NCBI GenBank assembly: GCA_016870365.1
Contig: VGBW01000003.1
Coordinates: 62,001-126,000 of the forward strand
Direction of reading: 5' to 3'
Origin: Actinomycetota bacterium
GTDB lineage: Bacteria > Actinomycetota > Actinomycetes > Nanopelagicales > Nanopelagicaceae
Length of the DNA stretch: 64,000 bases
Within the stretch, counting starts at the first letter, position 1. Every line of letters begins with the position of its first letter. Below, one piece after another: positions 29,168 through 38,621 of this stretch. Position numbers and translations under genes: made by a program. The notes beneath the pieces were generated by a model. That model made no database searches. It saw nothing but the letters and a program-made list of their open reading frames with translations, and was not told the DNA's origin.

Positions 29168-30565
29168 ATGAGCCTGGCCGAGGTCCCAAATTTTGATGAA
29201 CATAGATTAAATGCACCTGAATTCGATCGCACCCCTCCGCAAGATCTAGTCGCTGAGCAATCTGTTCTTGGTGGGATGCTTTTGTCAAAAGATGCCATCG
29301 GCGAAGTTGTTGAAGTGATGAAGCATCGTGATTTTTATAGACCAGCACATGAATTGATCTTTAAAGTCGTTATTGATTTATATGGCAGAGGAGAACCAGC
29401 AGATGCGGTGACGGTCGCCGCTGAATTAACTAAACGTGGTGAGATCACAAGGGCTGGGGGAGCACCATATCTCCACACTCTTATCTCCGCAGTTCCAACC
29501 GCTGCCAACGCTGGTTATTATGCAAAGATTGTTAGAGAGCGAGCAATAGCTAGGAGACTTGTTGAAGCAGGAACGAAGATTGTCCAATTAGGTTATGCCG
29601 CAGAAGGTGATGTCGACTCGATCGTTGATATCGCCGAGCAAGAGGTTTATCAAGTAACTGAGAGGCGCGCTGGTGAAGACTTTGTGCAGTTAAGCTCCCT
29701 AATTCCCGCAGCGCTTGATCAGATTGAGAAGCTGCAATCAGGCGAGCTTGCAGAGGGGATCAAAACTGGATTCAAAGATCTAGATGCCCTAACCAATGGT
29801 TTTCATCCCGGCAACATGATTGTTATTGCAGCCCGCCCTGCTGTTGGTAAATCAACTCTTGGTCTTGATATTGCAAGGCATACTTCGATCACAAATGGTG
29901 GTTGCTCGGTTATCTTCTCTCTAGAAATGAGCCGTTCTGAAATTACCATGCGCATGCTCTCGGCTGAAGCCCGAGTTGCTCTCAACAATATTCGCTCAGG
30001 GGCCTTAAGTGACGAGGAGTGGTCTCGCCTGGCTAGAAGAATGGGTGAAATCAATGAAGCACCGCTATTTATCGACGATTCACCTAATCTTTCAATGATG
30101 GAAATTAGAGCAAAGGCTCGAAGACTTAAGCAGCGTCATGATTTAAAGCTTGTTGTCATTGATTACCTCCAGTTGATGACTTCAGGAAAGCGAGTGGAGA
30201 ATCGCCAACAAGAAGTCTCTGAGTTCTCTCGTCAATTGAAGCTACTTGCGAAAGAACTCAATGTTCCAGTCGTTGCTATCTCTCAGCTGAACCGCTCTCC
30301 AGAGCAACGCTCTGATAAGAAGCCGCTCCTTTCGGATCTTCGTGAATCAGGTTCTATCGAGCAGGATGCTGATGTAGTTATCTTGCTTCATCGTGATGAT
30401 CTCTATGATTCTCAGAATCGCTCCGGCGAAGCTGATCTAATTGTGGCAAAGCACCGAAATGGACCAACTAGGACAATTACTGTGGCCTCACTACTTCACT
30501 TTGCCAAGTTTGGCGATATTGCGCCGAAATATGCGGTTCCTGAAAAATTTGTCAAAGATAACTAG
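29168..30565 (+). CDS. dnaB: Replicative DNA helicase DnaB
   Basis: A 465-residue hexameric 5'-3' helicase. The N-terminal domain is APPQDLVAEQSVLGGMLL-like (TPPQDLVAEQSVLGGMLLSK). The RecA-like domain has Walker A ARPAVGKST (about 221-229) and the Walker B strand LKLVVIDYLQLM. SQLNRSPEQR and GSIEQDADVVILLHR are the conserved helicase motifs. There is no intein, unlike M. tuberculosis DnaB. It overlaps the convergent carbonic anhydrase gene by four bases. Confidence 0.97.
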   Translation: MSLAEVPNFDEHRLNAPEFDRTPPQDLVAEQSVLGGMLLSKDAIGEVVEVMKHRDFYRPAHELIFKVVIDLYGRGEPADAVTVAAELTKRGEITRAGGAPYLHTLISAVPTAANAGYYAKIVRERAIARRLVEAGTKIVQLGYAAEGDVDSIVDIAEQEVYQVTERRAGEDFVQLSSLIPAALDQIEKLQSGELAEGIKTGFKDLDALTNGFHPGNMIVIAARPAVGKSTLGLDIARHTSITNGGCSVIFSLEMSRSEITMRMLSAEARVALNNIRSGALSDEEWSRLARRMGEINEAPLFIDDSPNLSMMEIRAKARRLKQRHDLKLVVIDYLQLMTSGKRVENRQQEVSEFSRQLKLLAKELNVPVVAISQLNRSPEQRSDKKPLLSDLRESGSIEQDADVVILLHRDDLYDSQNRSGEADLIVAKHRNGPTRTITVASLLHFAKFGDIAPKYAVPEKFVKDN

Positions 30566-31059
30566 ATAATTCTTCTTAACTCTCCACTTTTGACATCAAG
30601 AATTGCTCCCACAACTTCCAAATCTTCTGGAAGTAGCGAATAGCTCTTAATGCTTGCCACATCGTCTCTAAGCGCTGCTATTTGGTCTGTCGCAATCCTG
30701 ATTTCGGTAGATCGAGTATCGATACCAGAGGCATCAAAGATTGCTTGGTGAATCTGCTCCTCGGTTCCACCTGCCATTCGGCAATCGGTATGAGGCATCA
30801 CTAGAACTCTCTTTACTTCAAGAAGATATGTGGCAAGAAGCAGGGCGCGAAGCGTGTCATCGGTTACTCGGGCGCCTGCATTACGCAAGATTTTTGCATC
30901 GCCGACCCTCATCCCAACAATTCTCAAAGGATCAATTCTTGAATCCATGCAGGTAACAATGGCAAGGCCCCGGGCTGCTCGCCCCGTCAAAACGCTTGAT
31001 TCATAGCCCTTCGCATACTCGCGATTTGCAGCAAATACCACATCAAATTCACCACTCAA
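30562..31059 (-). CDS. Beta-class carbonic anhydrase
   Basis: 165 residues. It interconverts CO2 and bicarbonate. Zinc ligands are the cysteine in CMDSRIDP (about 37), and the histidine and cysteine in PHTDCRM (about 89-92). The Asp-Arg dyad (DSR) is present. It is short, like the actinobacterial Rv1284-type enzymes. It overlaps the EamA gene by four bases and probably shares its transcript. Confidence 0.92.
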   Translation of the reverse strand: MSGEFDVVFAANREYAKGYESSVLTGRAARGLAIVTCMDSRIDPLRIVGMRVGDAKILRNAGARVTDDTLRALLLATYLLEVKRVLVMPHTDCRMAGGTEEQIHQAIFDASGIDTRSTEIRIATDQIAALRDDVASIKSYSLLPEDLEVVGAILDVKSGELRRII

Positions 31060-31982
31060 TGAACGTCTGCCTTTACCCGGGCTCTATCTGCGATAAATAT
31101 TCCGATTAGTACCACCACGCAGCCGATCAATTGAATGCCGCTTAAGCTCTCACTTAGCCACCACCAAGCGAACATTCCCGCCAACACAGGCTCAATCATT
31201 CCAAAGATACTTGCCGTTGATGCTGAAAGAATCTTGAGACCGCTAACCATCAGGAGATATGGCGCAATAGTCCCCATAACTACTATCCATAAAATCAATA
31301 CCCAGCCGGGAAGAACGTATTGGCTAAAACGGCCAAGGAGCTGCATATCTTTGCCAAATACCTCTACTGGAAATTGCCAAGCAGGAAGGGCACAGAGGAG
31401 TAGGGCGCTTGCCACACCAAAGCCCCAGATTGAAATAGCTGCGCTAGTTTTAGTTTTCCCTAGACGGTCTCCAATAAGGAAATAGCCAGCAAGCGCTAAG
31501 GCATCAAGTAGAGCAGCGATCAATCCGATTTCATCTAGCGAAAGCCCAGACCAGATCTGGGTAATAAGCAGGAGCCCGGTAAAACTAAGCAAGATTGCAT
31601 ACCAGAGAGAATTTGGCACATGCTTCTTCAAGATGAAACGTAGGAATAAGAGAATCCAAATAGGGGCAGTAAATTCAATTAGAAGCGCAACGCCAACATA
31701 GAGTCTTTCAATAGCGACGAAATAGAAGGCTTGTACTAGGGCAACTCCCACAGCCCCAAAGGCAATTAGCCAGGGAAGTTCAGCTCTTGTGCTCTTGAGC
31801 TCGGCTCTTCTAAAGGTGAAAAAGATAGCAAAGAGGATTACAAAGGCTCCTCCAGTTCTAATCTGGGTTAAGCGCCAGGCTGAGAGCCCATCTACTAAAA
31901 CTATCTTTGAGATGATTCCATTGAAGGCGAATAAAAGAGCCCCAGAGAACAGATATATCTCACCGCGAAGCTTTGCTAGCAC
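31056..31982 (-). CDS. EamA-family (DMT) transporter
   Basis: 308 residues with ten predicted membrane helices in two repeated EamA halves (FALLFAFNGIISKI-like start, second half beginning around LIAALLDALALAGYF). DMT proteins of this type export amino acids or metabolites; cargo unknown. It lies 17 bases downstream of the acyl-CoA dehydrogenase gene and overlaps the carbonic anhydrase gene. Confidence 0.88.
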   Translation of the reverse strand: MLAKLRGEIYLFSGALLFAFNGIISKIVLVDGLSAWRLTQIRTGGAFVILFAIFFTFRRAELKSTRAELPWLIAFGAVGVALVQAFYFVAIERLYVGVALLIEFTAPIWILLFLRFILKKHVPNSLWYAILLSFTGLLLITQIWSGLSLDEIGLIAALLDALALAGYFLIGDRLGKTKTSAAISIWGFGVASALLLCALPAWQFPVEVFGKDMQLLGRFSQYVLPGWVLILWIVVMGTIAPYLLMVSGLKILSASTASIFGMIEPVLAGMFAWWWLSESLSGIQLIGCVVVLIGIFIADRARVKADVH

Positions 31983-31999
31983 TCGAGTACTTTACAGGC

Positions 32000-33829
32000 C
32001 TAAAAGGCTCCTTCTGAAATTGTCATGATCTCGCCATCTTCACGCTCAACGATAGCTCTTGTTGCGCCAATAATCGGCAAGAAGTTATGGATGAAGTATC
32101 TAGAGGCTGCGATCTTTCCTTCATAGAAATCCTTCTCTTTACCGCTAGCAGATGAGATCTTTGATGCTGCAATATCCGCCTGGCGAAGCAAGAGCCAAGA
32201 AATAATTACATCCCCGACGGCCATCAGTAGCCGCGAGGTATTAAGTCCGCACTTATAGATCTCATCAGGTTTTTCCTGGCTAGCCATTGCATGTGAAACA
32301 AGCCGGCCAGTAATTGCTTGCATATCTTCTAACGCTTTTCCAAGCGAGGCCTTCTGCTCAGCATTACTGCCACCACTTGCAGCAACCTTATCAATCTCTT
32401 TAGCAAGTCTCGTCAACGCTCGTCCGTTGTCTCTAATGATTTTGCGGAAGAAGAAGTCCAAACCTTGAATTGCCGTCGTTCCTTCATAGAGAGTATCAAT
32501 CTTGGCATCTCTGACATATTGTTCTAGCGGCCAATCTTGGGTAAAGCCGGAACCACCAAATGTTTGCAGAGATTCTGTCCCAAGTAGCGACCAAGCTCTC
32601 TCAGATCCATAGCCCTTGACAATTGGAAGCAGGAGATCATTTAATTGCTCTAGGTCCTTGATTTCATCCTCTGATTTCCCATTTGCCTTAGCAAGCAGAA
32701 CTTCATCCTGAATAGTTGCGGTATAGAGAAGTAGCGCGCGCATTCCCTCGGCATAGGCCTTCTGGGTCATAAGGGATCTTCTAACATCAGGGTGATGGAT
32801 GACAGTGACTCGGGGGCTAGCTTTGTTAGCCATATCTTTCATATCTCCACCCTGGACTCTAGTCTTGGCATAGGCCAAGGCCTGCTGATAACCAGCAGAA
32901 AGAGTTGAAATCGCCTTGGTCCCCACCATCATGCGAGCAAACTCAATGATCTTAAACATCTGAGCGATCCCATCATGAACTTCGCCAAGCAGATATCCCA
33001 CTGCTGGCTCCCTCTCACCTAGGTTCATCTCACAGGTTGATGAAACATTAAGCCCCATCTTGTGTTCCACATTTGTGACATAAACACCGTTGCGCTTACC
33101 CAGTGCTCCAGTCTCGAAATCAAAGATGAATTTTGGAATTAAGAAGAGTGATAGACCCTTTGTCCCAGGGCCAGCGCCCTCTGGGCGTGCAAGGACAAAG
33201 TGGATGATATTGTCAAAAATATCAGCATCACCTGAGGTGATAAATCTTTTTGTGCCCGTTATATGCCAAGTGCCATCTGCTTGTCTAACCGCCTTTGATC
33301 TTCCTGCTCCAACATCAGAGCCAGCATCAGGTTCTGTGAGCATCATGGTTGCGCCCCATTCTTTTTCGACCATGTGTTTGGCAAGTTTCTTCTGGCGCTG
33401 GTCACCTAATACATGGGCAACATGCGCGAAAGCGAAGCCAGATGCATAAAGGTGAACTGCAGGATTTGACCCTAGAACCATCTCAGCAATGGCCCAACGA
33501 ATTGATGGAGGAATTTGAGTCCCACCTAATTCTGTTGGCACATCGATTAATCCCCAACCACCATCAACATAGGCGCGATAAGATTTTTTAAAACTTTCAG
33601 GAAGTTTCACATCACCTGTTGCTTTATCAAACTCTGTTCCCTTGCGGTCGCCTTCAATAAATGATTCAGCTAAATCAACTTCACAGAGGCGCCTAACTTC
33701 CTCGAGCATTCCCATAACGGTTGGCCGATCAAGATCTGAGTAGAGGCCTTGGCCAAGAATTGATTCACGATCTAGAAGGTCAAAGAGGCAGAACTCAATG
33801 TCTCGCAGATTGGCTATGTAATGGCCCAT
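32000..33829 (-). CDS. Acyl-CoA dehydrogenase, long form
   Basis: 609 residues, an FAD enzyme that oxidises acyl-CoA to enoyl-CoA. The N-terminal extension and C-terminal domain match the 600-residue subgroup (FadE/DmdC-like). TMMLTEPDAGSDVG and WHITGTKRFITSGDAD are the core flavin/substrate motifs. The catalytic base is the glutamate of TLYEGTTAIQGLDF. The chain length of its substrate cannot be told. It heads the minus-strand run toward the EamA and carbonic anhydrase genes. Confidence 0.92.
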   Translation of the reverse strand: MGHYIANLRDIEFCLFDLLDRESILGQGLYSDLDRPTVMGMLEEVRRLCEVDLAESFIEGDRKGTEFDKATGDVKLPESFKKSYRAYVDGGWGLIDVPTELGGTQIPPSIRWAIAEMVLGSNPAVHLYASGFAFAHVAHVLGDQRQKKLAKHMVEKEWGATMMLTEPDAGSDVGAGRSKAVRQADGTWHITGTKRFITSGDADIFDNIIHFVLARPEGAGPGTKGLSLFLIPKFIFDFETGALGKRNGVYVTNVEHKMGLNVSSTCEMNLGEREPAVGYLLGEVHDGIAQMFKIIEFARMMVGTKAISTLSAGYQQALAYAKTRVQGGDMKDMANKASPRVTVIHHPDVRRSLMTQKAYAEGMRALLLYTATIQDEVLLAKANGKSEDEIKDLEQLNDLLLPIVKGYGSERAWSLLGTESLQTFGGSGFTQDWPLEQYVRDAKIDTLYEGTTAIQGLDFFFRKIIRDNGRALTRLAKEIDKVAASGGSNAEQKASLGKALEDMQAITGRLVSHAMASQEKPDEIYKCGLNTSRLLMAVGDVIISWLLLRQADIAASKISSASGKEKDFYEGKIAASRYFIHNFLPIIGATRAIVEREDGEIMTISEGAF

Positions 33830-33871
33830 GGCCTAATGATGCTACTGGTGAGTAACTTACGCAATCCGACG

Positions 33872-33942
33872 AGCGGGCGACGGGAATCGAACCCGCGCTG
33901 CCAGCTTGGGAAGCTGGCGTGATGCCATTTCACTACGCCCGC
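33872..33942 (-). tRNA. tRNA-Gly(CCC)
   Basis: A 71-base cloverleaf on the minus strand. Acceptor GCGGGCG pairs with CGCCCGC. The anticodon arm is CCAGC-TTCCCAA-GCTGG, giving anticodon CCC at positions 34-36. The T arm has GGTTCGATTCC. The CCA end is not encoded. It lies 18 bases upstream of dcd on the opposite strand. Confidence 0.95.
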
Positions 33943-33960
33943 GGCAATAGCATTGAGCCC

Positions 33961-34539
33961 ATGCTACTAAGTGATCGCGATATTGCATCTGAGATTAAGG
34001 CGGGCCGGGTCACGGTTGAGCCCTTTGAGGCCAAGATGATCCAACCATCAAGCGTTGATGTTCGCCTTGATCGATTCTTCAGGGTATTTGAGAACCATAG
34101 GTATGAGGTTATCGACCCATCCCTTGAGCAATCAGAGCTCACCCGCGAGGTTGCCGTTGCCCCTGATGACTTCTTTATCCTCCATCCAGGAGAATTTGTC
34201 TTAGCCTCAACATATGAAGTAATCACTCTCCCCAATGACATCGCAGGAAGACTTGAAGGCAAGTCATCTTTAGGACGCTTAGGTTTACTCACCCACTCAA
34301 CAGCTGGCTTTATTGATCCTGGATTCACTGGCCACATCACACTTGAGCTTTCTAATGTGGCAAATCTTCCAGTTAAGTTGTATCCCGGGATGAAAATCGG
34401 CCAGTTATGTCTCATCAAACTCTCATCTGCCGCCGAGTATCCCTATGGTTCTGCTGTCTATGGCTCTAGGTATCAAGGCCAGCGTGGACCGACTCCCAGC
34501 AAGTCTTGGCTCAACTTCCATAAGTCTGAGATCAAGTAG
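33961..34539 (+). CDS. dcd: dCTP deaminase (probably bifunctional dCTP deaminase/dUTPase)
   Basis: 192 residues. The ATG at 33961 gives the family start [17 protein letters not shown]; any longer form would run through the t[23 protein letters not shown] contains the substrate-binding and catalytic residues. The enzyme makes dUMP/dUTP for thymidylate synthesis. The actinobacterial homologue Rv0321 is bifunctional, so that is expected but not proved here. Confidence 0.95.
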   Translation: MLLSDRDIASEIKAGRVTVEPFEAKMIQPSSVDVRLDRFFRVFENHRYEVIDPSLEQSELTREVAVAPDDFFILHPGEFVLASTYEVITLPNDIAGRLEGKSSLGRLGLLTHSTAGFIDPGFTGHITLELSNVANLPVKLYPGMKIGQLCLIKLSSAAEYPYGSAVYGSRYQGQRGPTPSKSWLNFHKSEIK

Positions 34540-34580
34540 CTATGCAAGCAAGGCTCTAGAAAATTAAGTAGATTAGAGCC

Positions 34581-35135
34581 GTGGATATATCCATCATCGC
34601 GCTTGCGCTCATCTTGTTTCTTGCTGTCTTTGCCATCATTCAATACAACAAATTGATCCGTCTTAATATCCAAGTCGATGAGGGATTCTCTCAAATCGAG
34701 GTGCAGTTAAAGCGGAGAGCTGATCTAATCCCTAATCTAGTAGAGGCTGTAAGGGGATATGCCACCCAAGAGCGTGAAGTATTTGAGCGAGTAGTTCAGG
34801 CACGAGCGGCATCAACTACTGCCTCTACCCTTCCAGCAATTGCCGCAGCAGATGGGGCTCTAACCAACGCCCTGCGAGGATTATTAGCCGTTGCCGAGGC
34901 ATATCCAGATTTGAAGTCCTCTACCAACTTTCTACAACTACAAGAAGAGTTAGCAACTACAGAGAATAAAGTCTCATTTGCTCGCCAGTTCTATAACGAC
35001 ACGGTCAGAAGCCTCAATACTGCAGTTAAGACTATTCCTTCATCGTTATTTGTAGGCCTTGCCAAGGTAGGCGAGCGGGAGTTCTATGAAGTTGATGATT
35101 CAGCAGTGCGCAACGCTCCAAACGTCAAGTTTTAG
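34581..35135 (+). CDS. LemA family protein
   Basis: 184 residues, GTG start. One N-terminal membrane helix (about 4-20, ISIIALALILFLAVFAII) and then a long helical domain with NIQVDEGFSQIEVQLKRRADLIPNLVEAVRGYA, the LemA core. LemA proteins are often next to HtpX-like proteases, as here: four bases separate the genes. Function is poorly known, possibly a membrane-associated adaptor. Confidence 0.92.
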   Translation: MDISIIALALILFLAVFAIIQYNKLIRLNIQVDEGFSQIEVQLKRRADLIPNLVEAVRGYATQEREVFERVVQARAASTTASTLPAIAAADGALTNALRGLLAVAEAYPDLKSSTNFLQLQEELATTENKVSFARQFYNDTVRSLNTAVKTIPSSLFVGLAKVGEREFYEVDDSAVRNAPNVKF

Positions 35136-35139
35136 GTAA

Positions 35140-36045
35140 ATGGCAGATTTTCGAGCACTTGAATCAGTCAATAAGCGAAAGACCTTCTTCCTGCTTTTCT
35201 TTATGGCAGTTTTGGTCTGGAGTATCTCTTATCTGGCAATCTCTGCCTTTGGAGGATCTGGGGCCGGGGTAATACCTCTTGCGGTCTTGATAACTTTGGT
35301 CTCAGTCTGGGGATCTTATTATGCTTCAGATAAATTAGTCTTAAGAATGACCAGAGCGAAAGTTATTAGATATGAAGACAACCCAAATCTATTCAATGTA
35401 GTTAGTGAGGTAGTTATTGCTTCTGGCCTTCCTATGCCTAAGGTGGCAATAGTCAATGACCCAGCTCCCAATGCATTTGCAACAGGAAGAAACCCCGAGC
35501 ATGCACTCATTGCTTTTACAACAGGGCTTCTAGGATCGATGGATCGAGATGAATTGCAAGGGGTGACTGCCCATGAGATGGCCCATGTTGCTAATCGAGA
35601 TACTCTAGTTTCAGCAGTTGCTGCAACTACTGCTGGGGTGGTGGCGCTAATTTCCGATATCTTGATGCGAATGCTCTGGTTCGGCGGAGGGCGAAGCAGA
35701 AGTCATCAAAACCAGATGCCGATATTTCTAGCCATCATTCCTTTGATCCTTGCTCCAATTGCGGCGACTCTATTGAAGGCAGCCATCTCTCGGCGCAGAG
35801 AATCACTTGCTGATGCCACAGCTGTTTCATTCACCAGGAACCCTGCCGGTCTTAGATCAGCACTTGAGGTATTGGCTCGTGATAACACGGTAGTTGAGGC
35901 ACGATCTAGCGCTGTAGCTCATATCTACATTGAATCCCCACTTGATGCCTCAGCCGCCTCTAAGCTCTTTGCCACACACCCTCCAATTCAGGAGCGCATT
36001 GAAACCCTGCGAAGGATGGAAGCCAATCCCCTAGGAAGTAACTAA
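35140..36045 (+). CDS. htpX: M48 family membrane metalloprotease (HtpX-like)
   Basis: 301 residues. Two N-terminal membrane helices (about 15-35 and 44-60). The zinc motif HEMAH is at 145-149, and the third ligand glutamate lies in RRESLADATAVSF. Two more membrane helices flank the loop after the motif. HtpX degrades damaged membrane proteins at the cytoplasmic face. Paired with lemA. The last 15 bases overlap the convergent TauE-like gene. Confidence 0.92.
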   Translation: MADFRALESVNKRKTFFLLFFMAVLVWSISYLAISAFGGSGAGVIPLAVLITLVSVWGSYYASDKLVLRMTRAKVIRYEDNPNLFNVVSEVVIASGLPMPKVAIVNDPAPNAFATGRNPEHALIAFTTGLLGSMDRDELQGVTAHEMAHVANRDTLVSAVAATTAGVVALISDILMRMLWFGGGRSRSHQNQMPIFLAIIPLILAPIAATLLKAAISRRRESLADATAVSFTRNPAGLRSALEVLARDNTVVEARSSAVAHIYIESPLDASAASKLFATHPPIQERIETLRRMEANPLGSN

Positions 36046-36786
36046 GCGAACTCCATTAATAACGATAATTGCAGTGGCCACAGCTATTGCAAGAGGCCTT
36101 CTTGGAACCACGGAAACCAACTTAGCGGCGATAGGAGCCATTAGAACTCCGCCTAAGGCGAGGCCTCCAACTGCCGACCAATCGATGTCAAGACGAGAGA
36201 TATTTACAAGAAAACCAATGCTGGCACAAAGCGCCACAATGAATTCAGCGGCGCTTACAGTTCCGATTATTTTTCTTGGTTCATGCTCAGTGGTTGCAAG
36301 GAGCGTTGGGGTAACGATTGGCCCCCAGCCGCCACCACCTGAGGCATCAACAAAACCACCGCTTGCTCCGAGGAATTTTAGATATCTAGGGTTATTGATC
36401 TCTGCTATGTTTGGCTTAATGCTTGTTTGAAAAATGTTTCGGTATAGAAGAACAAATCCAAGAAGTAGAAGAATTGTTGAGATAAATATCTTTCCTCCGC
36501 TTAGATCGATAGAGGATAGGAAAGTAGCTCCAGCAAATGCCCCAATTCCTCCAGGAATTGCTAAGCGCTGTAATATTTGAAAATCAACGTTCTCACGGTG
36601 CCAATGTGAAACACCTGATGCCAGAGTAGTTCCAATCTCTGCCGCATGGACTGCTGCTGATGCCACAGCTGCTGATGTGCCAAGAGTTAAAAGAAGGGTT
36701 GAGCTGGTAAGGCCAAAGCCCATACCAAGTGCCCCATCAATTAACTGTGCGATAGATCCAGCGAGTGCAAAAAAGAGCCAGTTCAC
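36031..36786 (-). CDS. TauE/SafE family membrane permease (putative sulfite/sulfur anion exporter)
   Basis: 251 residues with about eight membrane helices, in two TauE-type repeats. GFVDASGGGGWGPIVTPTLL is the family hallmark loop. It overlaps cysNC by four bases, so a sulfur role (export or import of sulfite, sulfate or a related anion) is likely. Direction and cargo are not determinable. Confidence 0.85.
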   Translation of the reverse strand: MNWLFFALAGSIAQLIDGALGMGFGLTSSTLLLTLGTSAAVASAAVHAAEIGTTLASGVSHWHRENVDFQILQRLAIPGGIGAFAGATFLSSIDLSGGKIFISTILLLLGFVLLYRNIFQTSIKPNIAEINNPRYLKFLGASGGFVDASGGGGWGPIVTPTLLATTEHEPRKIIGTVSAAEFIVALCASIGFLVNISRLDIDWSAVGGLALGGVLMAPIAAKLVSVVPRRPLAIAVATAIIVINGVRLVTS

Positions 36787-38621
36787 AGAACTTCCTTTAG
36801 TAGTTTTTCCACATTAGAGGCGATATCTGCCGTGCCATCAAGGATCATTTCTGCTGATGTTGGCGCCTGATAATCTTGGCCCACTCCAGTTAGATTAGGC
36901 AGGTTGCCTTCCCTAGCCTTCTTATATAACCCCTTTGGGTCTCTCTGAGCGCATATTTCAGCAGGAGTCTTCACCCAGACTTCGACAAATTCACCAGGAT
37001 CAAAGATCTCTCTAGCGCAATCCCTATCTACTTTAAATGGACTAACTAGGGCCACAATCACCACAAGGCCGGCATCGACCATTAACTTGCCAACTTCTGC
37101 AACACGGCGGACATTCTCTGCTCGATCTTCCTTTGTGAAACCAAGATCCTTATTTAGCCCAAGACGGAGATTATCGCCATCTAGAACATAGCTATGAATC
37201 CCCGAAATAAGCAATTGTTTTTCGAGAGCATCAGCGATAGTTGATTTTCCGGAGCCTGATAGCCCAGTCATCCAAATCAATCTAGCTCTCTGGCCCTTCT
37301 GCTTAGAGCGCGCGGGCTTATCAACTTCATAATCATATTTAGCGATATTTGATGCTCTGCGCAGGGCATGAACCACCATTCCAGCGCCTACAGTGTTGAG
37401 GGTTACTCGATCAACGATAACAAAATTACCTGATAGGCGATTTGCAGAGTATCTAGTGAGCGCAATTGGAGAATCGGTAGCGATTTCAACTAAGCCAATC
37501 TCATTGATAGCGAGAGTTCTAGCAGAAACATGCTCGCCGTTATTGATGTCGATTCGGTGACGGATAGTTGTAATTGTTGCCGGAACCATAGAGGAGCCAT
37601 TTATTAGGTAATAAGAGCGAGAGTGAATCAACTCTTCCTCACCCAACCAGACTAAGTTTGCGCTGAAGCGATCTGCAGGGGTGGTGAAATTATCCGCTCC
37701 CTCAATGAAGTCGCCCCGAGTTGCATCAACCTCAGGGGCTAAGACCATAGTTACCGCCTTACCGCTTGGAGCGCTTTGGATATCGCCATCGAAGGTGGCA
37801 AGTCTTGAGATCTGGGCTTTCTTAGCGCTTGGAAGAATTATTACCTCATCTCCTACTCTAAATTCTCCTTGGCTAACAGTTCCTGCAAGTCCACGGAAAT
37901 TTTCAGATCGTGAGATTAACTGCACCCCCATCCGCTTATGCTCATTTTTTGAGGGCTTTTCGCGCCAATTTTGGATCTCATCCAAGAGTGATCCACTTTC
38001 ATACCAACTGGTTCTTGCAGTCTGATATACCACATTATCGCCCTCAAGTGCGCTAACTGGAATGAAACAAGCATCCTCAATAGCTAAGCGTCTAATAGTA
38101 GGCGTTAACTCTAGAACTAAGGCATCGTAAATCTTTCTATCAAAATTACCAGCATCCAATTTGTTAATGACAACTATTACTCTTTCAACACCCATGAGGG
38201 CACAAATAGTTAGATGTCGGAGAGTTTGTGGCCTAACACCCCTTGTTGCATCTACAAGTACCAGCGCAATGTCAGCCCTAGATGCAGCAACGGCCATGTT
38301 TCTGGTGTATTGCTCATGGCCTGGAGCATCGGCAATTATTAATCGACGTCCATCAAGAAGTGACATAGAGCGGTATGCCACATCAATTGTGATTCCTTGC
38401 TCACGTTCAGCCTCAAGGCCATCTGTTAATAGACTAAAGTCAATTTCACCTGCAGGTATGATTGATCCTGTTCTTCTTGTACTTCTAGCAGATGAGACAG
38501 AGTCATGGGGAATAGAATCTGTTTCAACCAATAGTCGACCAATTAAGGTGCTCTTTCCATCATCGACGCTGCCACAGGCAAGAAGGCGGACTACGGGTTT
38601 TGAAGAAATAGAGGAGGACAT
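36783..38621 (-). CDS. cysNC: Fused sulfate adenylyltransferase large subunit and APS kinase (CysN-CysC)
   Basis: 612 residues. The N-terminal GTPase half (CysN) has GSVDDGKS (17-24), DAPGHEQYTRNMA and VINKLDAGNFD. The C-terminal half (from about residue 450) is APS kinase, with P-loop GLSGSGKST at 453-461 and DGDNLRLGLNKDLGF. The fusion (NodQ-like) converts sulfate with CysD to APS and then PAPS. It begins at the last base of the cysD stop. No APS/PAPS or sulfite reductase is seen in this window. Confidence 0.95.
   Translation of the reverse strand: MSSSISSKPVVRLLACGSVDDGKSTLIGRLLVETDSIPHDSVSSARSTRRTGSIIPAGEIDFSLLTDGLEAEREQGITIDVAYRSMSLLDGRRLIIADAPGHEQYTRNMAVAASRADIALVLVDATRGVRPQTLRHLTICALMGVERVIVVINKLDAGNFDRKIYDALVLELTPTIRRLAIEDACFIPVSALEGDNVVYQTARTSWYESGSLLDEIQNWREKPSKNEHKRMGVQLISRSENFRGLAGTVSQGEFRVGDEVIILPSAKKAQISRLATFDGDIQSAPSGKAVTMVLAPEVDATRGDFIEGADNFTTPADRFSANLVWLGEEELIHSRSYYLINGSSMVPATITTIRHRIDINNGEHVSARTLAINEIGLVEIATDSPIALTRYSANRLSGNFVIVDRVTLNTVGAGMVVHALRRASNIAKYDYEVDKPARSKQKGQRARLIWMTGLSGSGKSTIADALEKQLLISGIHSYVLDGDNLRLGLNKDLGFTKEDRAENVRRVAEVGKLMVDAGLVVIVALVSPFKVDRDCAREIFDPGEFVEVWVKTPAEICAQRDPKGLYKKAREGNLPNLTGVGQDYQAPTSAEMILDGTADIASNVEKLLKEVL

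Noticed and set aside
33919-33960. Upstream start for dcd
   Set aside because: The extra codons lie in the tRNA-Gly gene; the family start is the ATG at 33961.
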